DNA of 64,000 nt from Clostridiales bacterium. Lineage in GTDB: Bacteria; Bacillota; Clostridia; Christensenellales; Pumilibacteraceae. This document shows positions 56,927 through 64,000 of this stretch, in pieces. Position 1 is the first letter of the stretch. Each line of letters begins with the position of its first letter. The notes below the pieces were generated by a model that worked only from the letters and a program-made list of their open reading frames with translations, did no database searches and was not told the DNA's origin. The stretch lies in NCBI GenBank assembly GCA_003533505.1, contig DQGD01000003.1, forward strand, positions 34,252 through 98,251. The letters run 5' to 3'. The position numbers and the translations under genes are program-made.

Positions 56927-57421
56927 TTACAGCATGCTCGCGACCGCCGCAACGAGCGCGATAACGCCTATAAACAATACTATTCTCACCGCCGTCATTA
57001 TGCGCGTCCGCCTTTTTGCGGCAACGTCGACGCGCTGCACGTTCCGCACGGTTTCGTAATCGCCGTCGCACTCGACCGTCACAGCTTCGCTCTCGCCTTT
57101 TTTGTTAAACGCTCGGTTCCTTATCGTCAGCCGCGTTTCGCCCGAAATCCTGACGATAAACTCCGCGTCGACCGTTCGGCACGAGTAGTCGCGATAGCTG
57201 TCGAAGATGCCGAAAAAGCTTATGAAAAAGTACAAAAGCGACCACAGGTAATACGTCCGCCGAGAGGCTTCGAGCACGTTGAACACGCGCACCGTCACCG
57301 CGGACTTCTGCGTTTCAAAGGCGCACGCGCCGTTTTTGTCATACTTTAATTTCTGCCCGTCGACTGTGACGAGGGCTTTGTTCGCCGAGTAGCCGGCGTA
57401 TCTTATAATCAGCCTGTTCAT
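56927..57421 (-). CDS. Small membrane protein with Ig-like cytoplasmic core, function unknown
   Basis: 164 residues. The start at 57421 (NRLIIRYAGYSANKALVTVDG) overlaps the upstream stop by ATGA. A short beta-rich N-terminal part (about 1-50) is followed by a hydrophobic segment (about 57-73), a second beta-rich part (about 80-130) and a C-terminal helix (about 143-163). No family recognised. It sits between another small membrane protein and the LURP-one gene. Confidence 0.6.
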   Translation of the reverse strand: MNRLIIRYAGYSANKALVTVDGQKLKYDKNGACAFETQKSAVTVRVFNVLEASRRTYYLWSLLYFFISFFGIFDSYRDYSCRTVDAEFIVRISGETRLTIRNRAFNKKGESEAVTVECDGDYETVRNVQRVDVAAKRRTRIMTAVRIVLFIGVIALVAAVASML

Positions 57422-57861
57422 TGCGCCGCTCCCCCTGTCGCTATCATCGTTATCACGGCAACGACGGCGGAAATCACGCACAGGACTATGCGCCCCGTCG
57501 GCTTTTTGTCCGATTCAATCAGTCCCAGCACAATCGACAACGCCGCGCACACTATCGCGATTATCGCCAGCGGCCAGAACGCGGAGTAAAGCTTGGCGAA
57601 CAGCGAGGCGACGAAATCCAGCGACCCGATAATCCGCCCCGGCGCGCCGCGCCACACGGGGTTAAGAAGCAGCAGCCCCACCGTGCATACAGTCACCGTG
57701 AACCACAGCATAAGCAAAATCGCCGACGTCATCTGATGCAGAATCAATCCTGCGCTCACCACGACGACGAACGCCGTTGAGACTATGGACAGCTTGGCGG
57801 TTATCGCGCCGAAATGCGCCAGCCTTTTGCGAAACAAAATCTCGTTTTCGGTGTTTTTCAT
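57418..57861 (-). CDS. Four-helix membrane protein, function unknown
   Basis: 147 residues with four hydrophobic helices (about 25-48, 52-70, 92-115, 122-143). The ATG at 57861 is preferred because GGGAG lies seven bases upstream; the ATG at 57873 has none. First gene of the LURP-one operon, with a strong promoter. No family recognised. Confidence 0.62.
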   Translation of the reverse strand: MKNTENEILFRKRLAHFGAITAKLSIVSTAFVVVVSAGLILHQMTSAILLMLWFTVTVCTVGLLLLNPVWRGAPGRIIGSLDFVASLFAKLYSAFWPLAIIAIVCAALSIVLGLIESDKKPTGRIVLCVISAVVAVITMIATGGAAQ

Positions 57862-57899
57862 TCTTTCTCCCATGGGTTAAAGTCGCTGTTTACACGCAT

Positions 57900-57928
57900 A
57901 TAATAAACCATTTTCGCGATAATGTCAA
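57900..57928 (-). promoter_or_regulatory. Promoter of the LURP-one operon
   Basis: TTGACA (57928-57923), a 17-bp spacer and TATTAT (57905-57900) on the minus strand. Confidence 0.85.
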
Positions 57929-57997
57929 TACTTTTCGCCCAACGCCGCCGAAATGCCGCCCGAAAACGCGAATTTACGGCGAGAACGCCGCAAAGCT

Positions 57998-58026
57998 TTG
58001 ACAAAGCGGAAATCGCGGCGTATAAT
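57998..58026 (+). promoter_or_regulatory. Perfect consensus promoter of the acidic small protein gene
   Basis: TTGACA (57998-58003), a 17-bp spacer and TATAAT (58021-58026), giving a leader of about 60 nt with AAGGAGAT. Confidence 0.92.
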
Positions 58027-58092
58027 TTGACTGAGCCCGAAAAAAGTCGGCCCGAAACCGATAATCATTCCGAAAAAGGAGATAATAATATT

Positions 58093-58629
58093 ATGATTAA
58101 CGAAGAGAATAAAACGAATAACGGCGCGGAGCAAGCCGAAAACGCCGCTCCCGAAGCCCCGGAGGAAGTCAAAGAGGTCGACGCGGTAGAGAGCGAAAAG
58201 GTTGAGTCCGAAGAGAAAAAAGGCGGCTTCTGGAAGGACGTCAAAAAGGGATTCGGCGACTTGTGGAACAAGAGCAAAAAGTTCGTCAAGGATTCGGCGA
58301 ATACAGTGAGCAATTACTTTTCCTCTCAGCAGGAAGTCAATGCGCTCAACTCGATTTTCGAGGATGAAGCAAAGAAATTCACCGACGTGAAAACGGGCAA
58401 AGCGCGTTACGCGCTTGTGCGCGACGGCTCGCTTCTCTTCCGCAAGGACGGCGACGGCACCGTGCTCAACCTCCGCAACGACGAAATCGCAGCGGGCACG
58501 CACCTGTCCGCGGACGGCAAAGTCTATGTGATTACCGCCGTGAACGCGGACTGCAAGGAAACTTTCGCTAAGCCCGGCAACTCGCAGTCGCTGGAACTGT
58601 TTTCCGCCGACTATAAGCTCGCCGACTAA
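58093..58629 (+). CDS. Acidic protein with amphipathic segment, function unknown
   Basis: 178 residues, soluble. The N-terminal 45 residues are Glu/Asn/Ala-rich and probably disordered. A basic, aromatic amphipathic stretch follows (about 47-80: GGFWKDVKKGFGDLWNKSKKF), a likely membrane-surface helix. The C-terminal part (about 85-178) is a compact alpha/beta domain with no family recognised. The start is the ATG at 58093 with AAGGAGAT nine bases upstream. A perfect vegetative promoter suggests high expression. It diverges from the LURP-one operon. Confidence 0.75.
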   Translation: MINEENKTNNGAEQAENAAPEAPEEVKEVDAVESEKVESEEKKGGFWKDVKKGFGDLWNKSKKFVKDSANTVSNYFSSQQEVNALNSIFEDEAKKFTDVKTGKARYALVRDGSLLFRKDGDGTVLNLRNDEIAAGTHLSADGKVYVITAVNADCKETFAKPGNSQSLELFSADYKLAD

Positions 58630-58777
58630 TCCGCCTAAAATACCGCAATACTTCGCAATAAACGACAGCGAAAAACGCCGCACTAAAATTCAGTGCGAAA
58701 ACAGGCAAAAACGTTAAACAAAAAACAGATAACAACGAATAACAACGGACAACGATAAAATCCACGCAAAAAAGGCA

Positions 58778-58824
58778 AAAAAATCTCCGCCGCCGCACCA
58801 AACGGCTCACGCGGAGCTTTTTTT
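58778..58824. terminator. Bidirectional terminator between convergent genes
   Basis: CTCCGC (58785-58790) pairs with GCGGAG (58811-58816). A-rich flank on the left and TTTTTTT on the right serve both strands. Confidence 0.85.
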
Positions 58825-58846
58825 GTTATAGACTGTCTTTTCTCTT

Positions 58847-60280
58847 CTAGTAGCTTGATTTGGTATAGCTTATGCCGCCGGGCGAACGAAGCTTCTGATT
58901 GCTTATATACTCAAAGATGATAAACGAGCTGCTGCCGGGAGTGTACAGAACAATCGCGGCGTCATAGGAATACGTCGTCCATTCACTCAGCCATGCGTAG
59001 TTGACGTAAGCATACGAATATGTTTTCGTCGTGCCTTTTTCGCAGTAGTCCGCCATGCCGCTCGAATACAGCTTGATATAGTTGCTCGAGTTGTAGCGAT
59101 AAGTATTGTAGTAGTCTTTCGGGTCGCCCATTCCGGAAGCGAAATCTATTTCCTTCTTGTCGACGCTCATCACATGACCGTCGACGGTGATTACGTTGAA
59201 ATAATACGGATTTTTGCCCATGACGTAGAGCACCACTTGCGCGTCGCCGTCATCCAGGATAATGCCGGGCTTCGACGAATAATACGGCGTTCCGAGCTTG
59301 CCTTTCAAATCGGGTGCCGTATAGTACTTATACGAGTACTGTCGGGTTGTTTTTTTAAGCGGAAAACCGCATGAAACGGTAGTAGTGCAACCGTTCGCGC
59401 CTATATCGAACGTGTAGTACGTTTCGTCGCAAACGCCGTAGTACTTGCCGTAGTAGTCTTTCGGGTCGCTTGCATTGCTGTCAATAGCCGCGCCGTCGCG
59501 GTCGTAATAAGTACCTCCGGGCGTAATCAGCCTTTTTCCGTCGACATATTGGAATATATAAAAATTCTGTTCGTTATCCCGATACAATATCAGCGCGGCG
59601 ACGTAGGAGTATTTCGTCCATGTCCTCATCCACTCGTTATTGACAAACGCGCACTTATATTCCTCCGTGTCGCCGTCTTGACAATATCTCGCGGTATTGT
59701 CGTAGGAAATCTCGAGGTAATTATTTCCGTGCCGATAAGTCCCGTAGTAATTTTTCGGGTCGCCCATGCGCTTATCGAAATTTATCTCGCTCGAAGTCAC
59801 TTCCGTTTCGTTCGCGGCGATTTCAAATTTATACGGCTTGGTCGACGTCACCCACAGCACCGTCGCGCTTTTATTATCGGACGAATATATCAGTATCGCC
59901 GGGTAATTCTTGTCGGCGTTGGCATAGTTCGCGGCGTTTTCAATCTTTTTCTTCGCATACTCGTTGGTTACATAATCGTACCGGTTCCGCGTAGTGACCG
60001 AATTCAACGACAAGCCGCAGGACTGCGTCATTCTGCACTGCTTCTCCGTAAACTCGAATTCCCAATATTCCTCGTCCTTCACTCCGTAGTAGGTTCCGTA
60101 GTAATCTTTCGGGTCGTCGCCCTTGCTGCCGAACACTAAAGCCTCGAGCCCGTTGCCGTCCGGAGTCACAAAAAACGAACATGCAATCGACGCTATCGCT
60201 ATCAGCCAGATAATAACCGAGCACAATATCGCCGCTTTCTGACCCTTTTGAAATTGCTTTCTATTAAAGCTTTTTCCCAT
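58847..60280 (-). CDS. Membrane-anchored protein with duplicated DPKDYYGTY modules
   Basis: 477 residues. A basic N-terminus, one membrane helix (about 16-38), then an extracellular part built of two alternating modules, A-B-A-B. Each module begins with DPKDYYG-T/K-Y or DPKNYYGTY (about 56, 175, 270 and 395). Type A carries a Cys pair in a YWEFEF...MTQSCGLSL segment. Type B carries NYLEISYDNTARYCQ and ends FQYVDGKRLITPGG. The second half repeats the first, indicating an internal duplication. No family recognised. Third gene of the SPFH / zinc-ribbon operon. Confidence 0.75.
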   Translation of the reverse strand: MGKSFNRKQFQKGQKAAILCSVIIWLIAIASIACSFFVTPDGNGLEALVFGSKGDDPKDYYGTYYGVKDEEYWEFEFTEKQCRMTQSCGLSLNSVTTRNRYDYVTNEYAKKKIENAANYANADKNYPAILIYSSDNKSATVLWVTSTKPYKFEIAANETEVTSSEINFDKRMGDPKNYYGTYRHGNNYLEISYDNTARYCQDGDTEEYKCAFVNNEWMRTWTKYSYVAALILYRDNEQNFYIFQYVDGKRLITPGGTYYDRDGAAIDSNASDPKDYYGKYYGVCDETYYTFDIGANGCTTTVSCGFPLKKTTRQYSYKYYTAPDLKGKLGTPYYSSKPGIILDDGDAQVVLYVMGKNPYYFNVITVDGHVMSVDKKEIDFASGMGDPKDYYNTYRYNSSNYIKLYSSGMADYCEKGTTKTYSYAYVNYAWLSEWTTYSYDAAIVLYTPGSSSFIIFEYISNQKLRSPGGISYTKSSY

Positions 60281-60291
60281 GTTCGGTCACC

Positions 60292-61065
60292 TCAAAACTC
60301 AACGGGCTCATTGCGCGTATCATGCGTTCTGCCGTTATTGTCCTCGTATATCTTTCCGCCGGATTTTTTCACGTCGACGCACTTCGTTTCGCCGCACCTC
60401 GGGCAAACGTATGTATCCTTATAATAATGCGTATAGACCAGCTGGTCGCCGGTCGAGCGGTCGTTTACAATTCTGTTGACGGTCTTTACCCAATGCCTGT
60501 GATGCTCGCGTTTTCTTCCGCATACCGGGCAGATAACTCTGTCGCGGTAGTCAACGATTTTATACAGTATGGTGCCCATTATCGCGCCAAAGACGCCGTT
60601 TACAAGCATGATTATATCACCAACGCTAGTTTTCATCATCAACGTCAGCAGTAAGCCTGCGGCGAACACCGAAGCGAACAGCAGCGTGATAATAATCGAG
60701 AATATCATGCCCTTGCTTTTCTTCTTTTTCCCGGTACTCTCGGCGCTTCCGTTTTCACCGTACTCATCCTCTGCCGACGGATACTCGTCGTCATCTTCGT
60801 CATCGTCGTCGACGTCTTCGCAACGCGTGGGAGCGGCGGCAGGCGCAGCTGCCGCGTTATTCTTCATCAGCGTCGCCAATAACTCGTTATATGCGTCCGC
60901 AAGGTTCTTATCGCTGTTCTGAGCCGCAGCCGCGTCCTGCCTTTCCGCTTCGCTCAGGCTTATGTGAACTTCCTTTCCGCAATACTCGCACACCACTCTG
61001 TTTTCGCCCGGCGGCAGACTGAGGTACGCTCCGCAGTTCGGGCACTTCAAACTTTTAGTTTCCAT
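60292..61065 (-). CDS. Zinc-ribbon membrane protein (YdjG-like)
   Basis: 257 residues. N-terminal TFIIB-like ribbon (CPNC about 8-11, CEYC about 26-29), an Ala-rich helical stretch, a long acidic run (about 83-100), two membrane helices (about 118-140 and 146-163), then a second ribbon (CPVC about 175-178, CPRC about 215-218). The layout recalls B. subtilis YdjG, which works with YdjF (PspA) and YdjI in membrane stress. It follows the SPFH gene by 19 bp. No PspA is present in this window. Confidence 0.75.
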   Translation of the reverse strand: METKSLKCPNCGAYLSLPPGENRVVCEYCGKEVHISLSEAERQDAAAAQNSDKNLADAYNELLATLMKNNAAAAPAAAPTRCEDVDDDDEDDDEYPSAEDEYGENGSAESTGKKKKSKGMIFSIIITLLFASVFAAGLLLTLMMKTSVGDIIMLVNGVFGAIMGTILYKIVDYRDRVICPVCGRKREHHRHWVKTVNRIVNDRSTGDQLVYTHYYKDTYVCPRCGETKCVDVKKSGGKIYEDNNGRTHDTRNEPVEF

Positions 61066-61084
61066 GTTCTCCTTGTCTCTCCTC

Positions 61085-62146
61085 CTATTTATCCTGTCTG
61101 AATCCGCACATCGGGCAAAACTTCGCGTTCCCCTCGAGCTCCGTTCCGCAATTCTGACAAAACCTCTTTACGGGTATTTTCGCGCCGCACTCCGAGCAGA
61201 ATCTAGCGCCTGCGGTCAGTTTCGCGCCGCACTCGGGACACGTCCCGTCTCCGCCGCTCGCCGCCGCAGTCATCGGCTGCAAGCGCACGGACGGCCTCGG
61301 CGCAGTCGCTTCCGACATCTGAGGTTTCGTCTCCGCAACCGCGTGGTCGGCTGTCTTTTGTATTTCGCCGACGTTTTTCTGCGTTATCGCAACGGGCTCC
61401 GAGCTTTTCGCCGTCATGGCGACGCGCTCACCGACGCGCTGTTCCGTCGGCATGTTATGCTCGCGAACGTTTTCCCTAGGCGTCGTCTCGCGCGCCGCGG
61501 CTTGCTCTCCGGCGGCAGGCTCCAGACTTTCGAGCCGAAAGTCCGTGACGGTGAGACCGCTGCCTTTCAGCTCGTCGCCCACTCTTTCGCAAACGATGTC
61601 GCCGATTTTCTCCGAGAACGAAGCGAGTTTATCGACGGGTATACCTCCGCAAACGCACGCGTCGAGGATTCTTTTCAGCATGGCGAAAACGACTTCGCGC
61701 AAAAAGCCCGCCACGCCCGGTCTGTCGCTTATGCTTCTTTTCTCGCATTCGAGCACGAACGCCGCCGCGTCAGTCGCCTTGACGGAAATCCTGCCGCGCC
61801 CGTAAAAGCCGTTCGTTGCGGCGCTTCCGATACCGGTCGGCTTAATCGGCTCGGCTGTTCCCCACTTGAACGACGTTTCGCCCTCGCTCACGAAGTAGGC
61901 TACCGCCGGCTCGCCGCCACCGCTCGCGGAAACGGCTTGAGTATCGCTCGACAGTATCGGCAAGCCGTCCGCGCCCAAAGTGTACATGCCTGTCGGCAAA
62001 ACGCTTTTCACCTCTTTGCCCTTGACGATTACCGCCTGCTGATTTTCCGCAACCAGCAGCGTTGCGCCGCCGAGCGCGCTCTCGCCGTAGCGAAAAATCG
62101 GCGAGTCCGACGAATTTCGATGCTCTATTACTGTTTTTCCTTCCAT
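61085..62146 (-). CDS. SPFH-domain protein with C-terminal double zinc ribbon (YdjI-like)
   Basis: 353 residues. The SPFH (virion-core-like) domain spans about 5-215 (TVIEHRNSSDSPIFRYG; LLVAENQQAVIVKGKEV; GRISVKATDAAAFVL; GLTVTDFRLESL). A Thr/Glu/Arg-rich linker follows, and two zinc ribbons end the protein (CPEC/CSEC about 290-310 and CQNC/CPMC about 325-345). B. subtilis YdjI has this fold. The ATG at 62146 has GAGGTGA upstream and is preferred over 62191, which lies in the intergenic inverted repeat. First gene of a three-gene operon. Confidence 0.85.
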   Translation of the reverse strand: MEGKTVIEHRNSSDSPIFRYGESALGGATLLVAENQQAVIVKGKEVKSVLPTGMYTLGADGLPILSSDTQAVSASGGGEPAVAYFVSEGETSFKWGTAEPIKPTGIGSAATNGFYGRGRISVKATDAAAFVLECEKRSISDRPGVAGFLREVVFAMLKRILDACVCGGIPVDKLASFSEKIGDIVCERVGDELKGSGLTVTDFRLESLEPAAGEQAAARETTPRENVREHNMPTEQRVGERVAMTAKSSEPVAITQKNVGEIQKTADHAVAETKPQMSEATAPRPSVRLQPMTAAASGGDGTCPECGAKLTAGARFCSECGAKIPVKRFCQNCGTELEGNAKFCPMCGFRQDK

Positions 62147-62172
62147 AGCATTCACCTCAATCCTACATAATC

Positions 62173-62277
62173 CTACTTTTACAAACGGCAAAACGCTTGC
62201 ATTATTTCCGAAAAAGTTTTATTATAAATAATGGAAACCATGTGTCGGGGAACCCGACGTGCGTTTAGTAAAAGTAG
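62173..62277. repeat. Inverted-repeat segment between the SPFH operon and the recombinase
   Basis: CTACTTTTACAAACG (62173-62187) and, inverted, CGTTTAGTAAAAGTAG (62262-62277) bound about 75 bp. The arms differ by one inserted base. The interior holds a plus-strand promoter and a perfect hairpin GTCGGG-gaa-CCCGAC (62244-62258). Confidence 0.6.
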
Positions 62278-62332
62278 AATTTTTTAGGATTTTAAATCGG
62301 CGACTTACATTGTGCAAGCCGCCGCTCTTTTT
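62197..62332 (+). promoter_or_regulatory. Promoter inside the inverted-repeat segment and possible short RNA
   Basis: TTGCAT (62197-62202), a 17-bp spacer and TATTAT (62220-62225). About 70-100 nt downstream, CGGCG / CGCCG (62298-62324) and CTCTTTTTT form a plausible terminator, so a short non-coding RNA of about 100 nt might be made. Confidence 0.4.
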
Positions 62333-62361
62333 TGACAACCTCCGTGCGTTTTTGCTAATAT
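62332..62361 (+). promoter_or_regulatory. Promoter of the serine recombinase
   Basis: TTGACA (62332-62337), an 18-bp spacer and TAATAT (62356-62361). Confidence 0.7.
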
Positions 62362-62391
62362 GTTCGCATAACGTTTTTTCGGAGTTTTATT

Positions 62392-63073
62392 ATGATTTAT
62401 GCTTATGCGCGTGTGTCCTCCAGGGACCAGAACCTCGACAGACAAATCGCTTCATTCGTAAGTTTCGGCGTCGACAAACGCTCGATTTTCACCGATAAGC
62501 AATCGGGTAAGGACTTCGAGCGCAAAAGCTACTCGCGCCTTATGAAACGACTTAAACCGGGCGATTTACTCGTGATTAAGTCCATCGACAGGCTGGGAAG
62601 AAATTACACCGCCATTATCGAACAGTGGCGAAAAATAGTCAACGAAATCGGCGCGGATATTCTCGTGCTCGACATGCCGCTGCTGGACACTCGCGAAAAG
62701 CAAAGCTCGCTCGTGGGCAAGTTTATCTCCGACGTGGTCTTACAGGTGCTGTCGTTCGTCGCCGAAAACGAACGCGCCAATATCCGACTGCGCCAAGCCG
62801 AGGGCATCGCCGCCGCCAAAGCCCGAGGAATCAAATTCGGACGTCCGTCTAAAAAAATACTCGCCCGACTTTCTCGAGCTGGTTTCCGCGTTCCACAACA
62901 AGCTTGTCGCGCTCCCCGAAGCGCTTGACGCCGCCAAGATGTCGCGCTCGAACTTCTACTACCACTACTACATACTCAAAAGGAAGGGCTGTATAAAAAC
63001 GAACTCCGCCCCGACCGACGGCAATATCGCCCCTCGCCGCCCGATTAGCAATGCGTCGAAGTCTTTGTATTGA
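62392..63073 (+). pseudogene. Serine recombinase (resolvase/invertase family), frameshifted in an A7 run
   Basis: The first 155 residues are a normal resolvase catalytic domain: YARVSSRDQNLDRQI (nucleophile Ser about 9), LKPGDLLVIKSIDRLGRNYT, LDMPLLDTR, and ENERANIRLRQAEGIAAAKARGIKFGRPSKK (ends ENERANIR, FGRPSKK). At AAAAAAA (62851-62857) the frame is lost and ends at 62928. Removing one A restores YSPDFLELVSAFHNKL, PEALDAAKMSRSNFYYHY, a typical C-terminal HTH, up to the TGA at 63071-63073 (about 226 residues). It could be a recent loss, an assembly error, or transcriptional slippage. CGGAG precedes the ATG. Confidence 0.8.
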
Positions 63074-63201
63074 AATTTTATCGCTTCGCTCCCTTGGTGG
63101 ATTCGCCACCGCGAACCTGCCGCGCTTCTCGTCTTTCCGTTTCTTTCTTCGTTTCACGTGCTCCTCGTCATTCACTGCGGCAGGTTCGTCCCGATGGGTC
63201 A

Positions 63202-63241
63202 TAAAAAACACCCGATACACTGATGTGTATCGGGTGTTTTT
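63202..63241 (-). terminator. Terminator of the tRNA transcript
   Basis: AACACCCGATACA / TGTATCGGGTGTT perfect stem with a short loop and T-run on both sides, directly after the tRNA-Glu CCA end. Confidence 0.92.
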
Positions 63242-63315
63242 GGTGACCCCTACGGGATTCGAACCCATATTACCACCGTGAAAGGGTGGTGTCCTAACCA
63301 TTAGACCAAGGGGCC
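63241..63315 (-). tRNA. tRNA-Glu (anticodon TTC)
   Basis: Acceptor stem GGCCCCT / AGGGGTC with A discriminator and encoded CCA, anticodon stem CCACC / GGTGG around CTTTCAC, T-loop TTCGAAT. 75 nt. Five bases from tRNA-Met. Confidence 0.97.
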
Positions 63316-63320
63316 ATTTC

Positions 63321-63397
63321 TGGTGGCGGCGAATAGATTCGAACTATCGACCTGTCGGGTATGAACCGAATGCTCTAGCCAGCTGAGCTACGCCGCC
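63321..63397 (-). tRNA. tRNA-Met (anticodon CAT, elongator type)
   Basis: Acceptor GGCGGCG / CGCCGCC, D-loop AGCTCAGCTGG, anticodon loop TTCATAC, T-loop TTCGAAT, encoded CCA, 77 nt. The first acceptor pair is a normal G-C, so it is not an initiator; an Ile-CAT identity cannot be excluded by eye. Confidence 0.92.
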
Positions 63398-63413
63398 GCA
63401 AAACCGCTAAGAT

Positions 63414-63442
63414 ATAATACCACAAACAAAACGATAATGCAA
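63414..63442 (-). promoter_or_regulatory. Promoter of the tRNA-Met / tRNA-Glu operon
   Basis: TTGCAT (63442-63437), a 17-bp spacer and TATTAT (63419-63414) on the minus strand, 17 bases before the mature tRNA end. Confidence 0.8.
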
Positions 63443-63494
63443 CAAATTTGGCGCGGTTTCTCAAAAAAATTTTAAGATTATTATTTTGCCGCGA

Positions 63495-63531
63495 CAAAAA
63501 CCGCAAACGGTATGCGCCGCTTGCGGTTTTA
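63495..63531 (-). terminator. Terminator of the partial ABC transporter gene
   Basis: AACCGCAAGCG / GTTTGCGGTT stem followed by TTTTTG on the minus strand. Confidence 0.88.
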
Positions 63532-63617
63532 TGATTCGATTTATTCGCGTCCGATTAGGGCTTTTCTTCCCCAGGCAACGGTCGGACTCAAGCCGCGGAG
63601 GCAATAGCCCTCCTCGT

Positions 63618-64000
63618 CTAGCCTGCGAACTGGCTGGAGTACAGCTGCTCGTAAAAGCCCTTTTTTGCCATGAGCTCGGCGTGGGTACCCTGCTCGACCA
63701 CGTCGCCGCCGTTTAGCACCAGAATTTTGTCCGCGCCGGTGATAGTGGACAGTCGGTGCGCGATGATAAAGCTTGTTCTGCCCTGCATCAGTGTTTCCAT
63801 TGCGCTCTGAATAAGCCGCTCGGTACGAGTGTCGACGGAGGACGTCGCCTCGTCGAGAATCAGCACCCGGGGCTCGGACAGGAGTGCGCGAGCGATGGTC
63901 AGCAGCTGCTTTTGTCCCTGAGAAATATTGTCGGCGTCCTCGCTGATGACGAAGTTGTAGCCGCCGTCGAGCGTGCGGATAAAGTGGTCGGCGCAAGCGA
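63618..64000 (-). CDS. ABC transporter ATP-binding protein, C-terminal part (runs off the window)
   Basis: The last 127 residues of an ABC exporter half-transporter; the 5' part lies beyond position 64000. It shows DADNISQGQKQLLTIARALL (signature ISQGQ), Walker B VLILDEATSSVDTRTE with the catalytic Glu, the switch IIAHRLSTI, and GGDVVEQGTHAELMAKKGFYEQLYSSQF (ends GGDVVEQGTH, YSSQF). It resembles the canonical-site subunit at 48055-49848 (ISQGQKQ and YNSQF), so a degenerate-site partner may lie upstream outside the window. Confidence 0.93.
   Translation of the reverse strand, partial: ACADHFIRTLDGGYNFVISEDADNISQGQKQLLTIARALLSEPRVLILDEATSSVDTRTERLIQSAMETLMQGRTSFIIAHRLSTITGADKILVLNGGDVVEQGTHAELMAKKGFYEQLYSSQFAG

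Noticed and set aside
62392..63400. An integrated element bounded by the tRNA genes
   Set aside because: No direct repeat of a tRNA 3' end and no phage or conjugation genes. The recombinase is a lone, resolvase-type gene.

Overview
The window looks like a chromosomal segment of a Gram-positive, spore-forming Bacillota, most likely a gut-associated member of the Clostridia. The evidence is a germination protease (gpr) divergent from rpsT, as in Bacillus; GGAGG-type ribosome binding sites; vegetative promoters that are nearly all TTGACA/TATAAT-like with a 17-bp spacer; a CIRCE operator; lipoproteins with classical lipoboxes; BspA and InlB-type surface proteins; and a GC-rich third-codon bias. 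A Christensenellales-like lineage would fit the high GC and the giant lipoproteins, but that is inference. Most genes lie on the minus strand.

Layout. 0.4-3.7 kb: LytS-type sensor kinase and response regulator (plus), then a small membrane protein. 3.8-6.5 kb: rpsT with a long Lys/Ala tail, divergent gpr, and a BspA leucine-rich-repeat lipoprotein. 7.4-14.8 kb: htpG under CIRCE, a GH2 beta-galactosidase, and a mazG-dus pair. 15-23.1 kb: a 967-residue membrane-anchored protein and a Bax1-like / P-type ATPase / galactokinase operon. 24-31.7 kb: a 2244-residue lipoprotein and a QueT-type transporter. 31.8-35.1 kb: gpsA, cyclophilin and GH43 operon, and an orphan protein. 35.1-39.2 kb: an accessory block with a DnaQ-BRCT nuclease, a compact AAA ATPase overlapping a DUF4435/TOPRIM gene (a PARIS-like pair), and two tandem CPCC-type zinc proteins. 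39.3-46 kb: a DUF5050-like lipoprotein, two divergent XRE regulators sharing GGTTGA sites, fucO and an N-acetylhexosamine-kinase-like gene. 46.3-49.8 kb: a heterodimeric ABC exporter. 50-56 kb: a CorC/CNNM transporter with a terminator-bearing leader, ACP-AlkD, and NptA/ribokinase/PHP genes. 56.4-62.2 kb: envelope-related small membrane proteins and an SPFH / zinc-ribbon / repeat-protein operon resembling B. subtilis ydjG-ydjI. 62.2-64 kb: a frameshifted serine recombinase next to an inverted-repeat promoter segment, tRNA-Glu, tRNA-Met, and the end of another ABC transporter.

How the genes work together. Beta-galactosidase, galactokinase, the NahK-like kinase, lactaldehyde reductase, GH43 and ribokinase suggest use of host or plant glycans (galactose, N-acetylhexosamines, fucose, pentoses). 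Large lipoproteins and the two-component system are probably surface-facing. The ATPase/TOPRIM pair is the best candidate for an anti-phage system. Palindromic dispersed repeats fill most long intergenic gaps. No CRISPR array, rRNA or intact transposon was seen.
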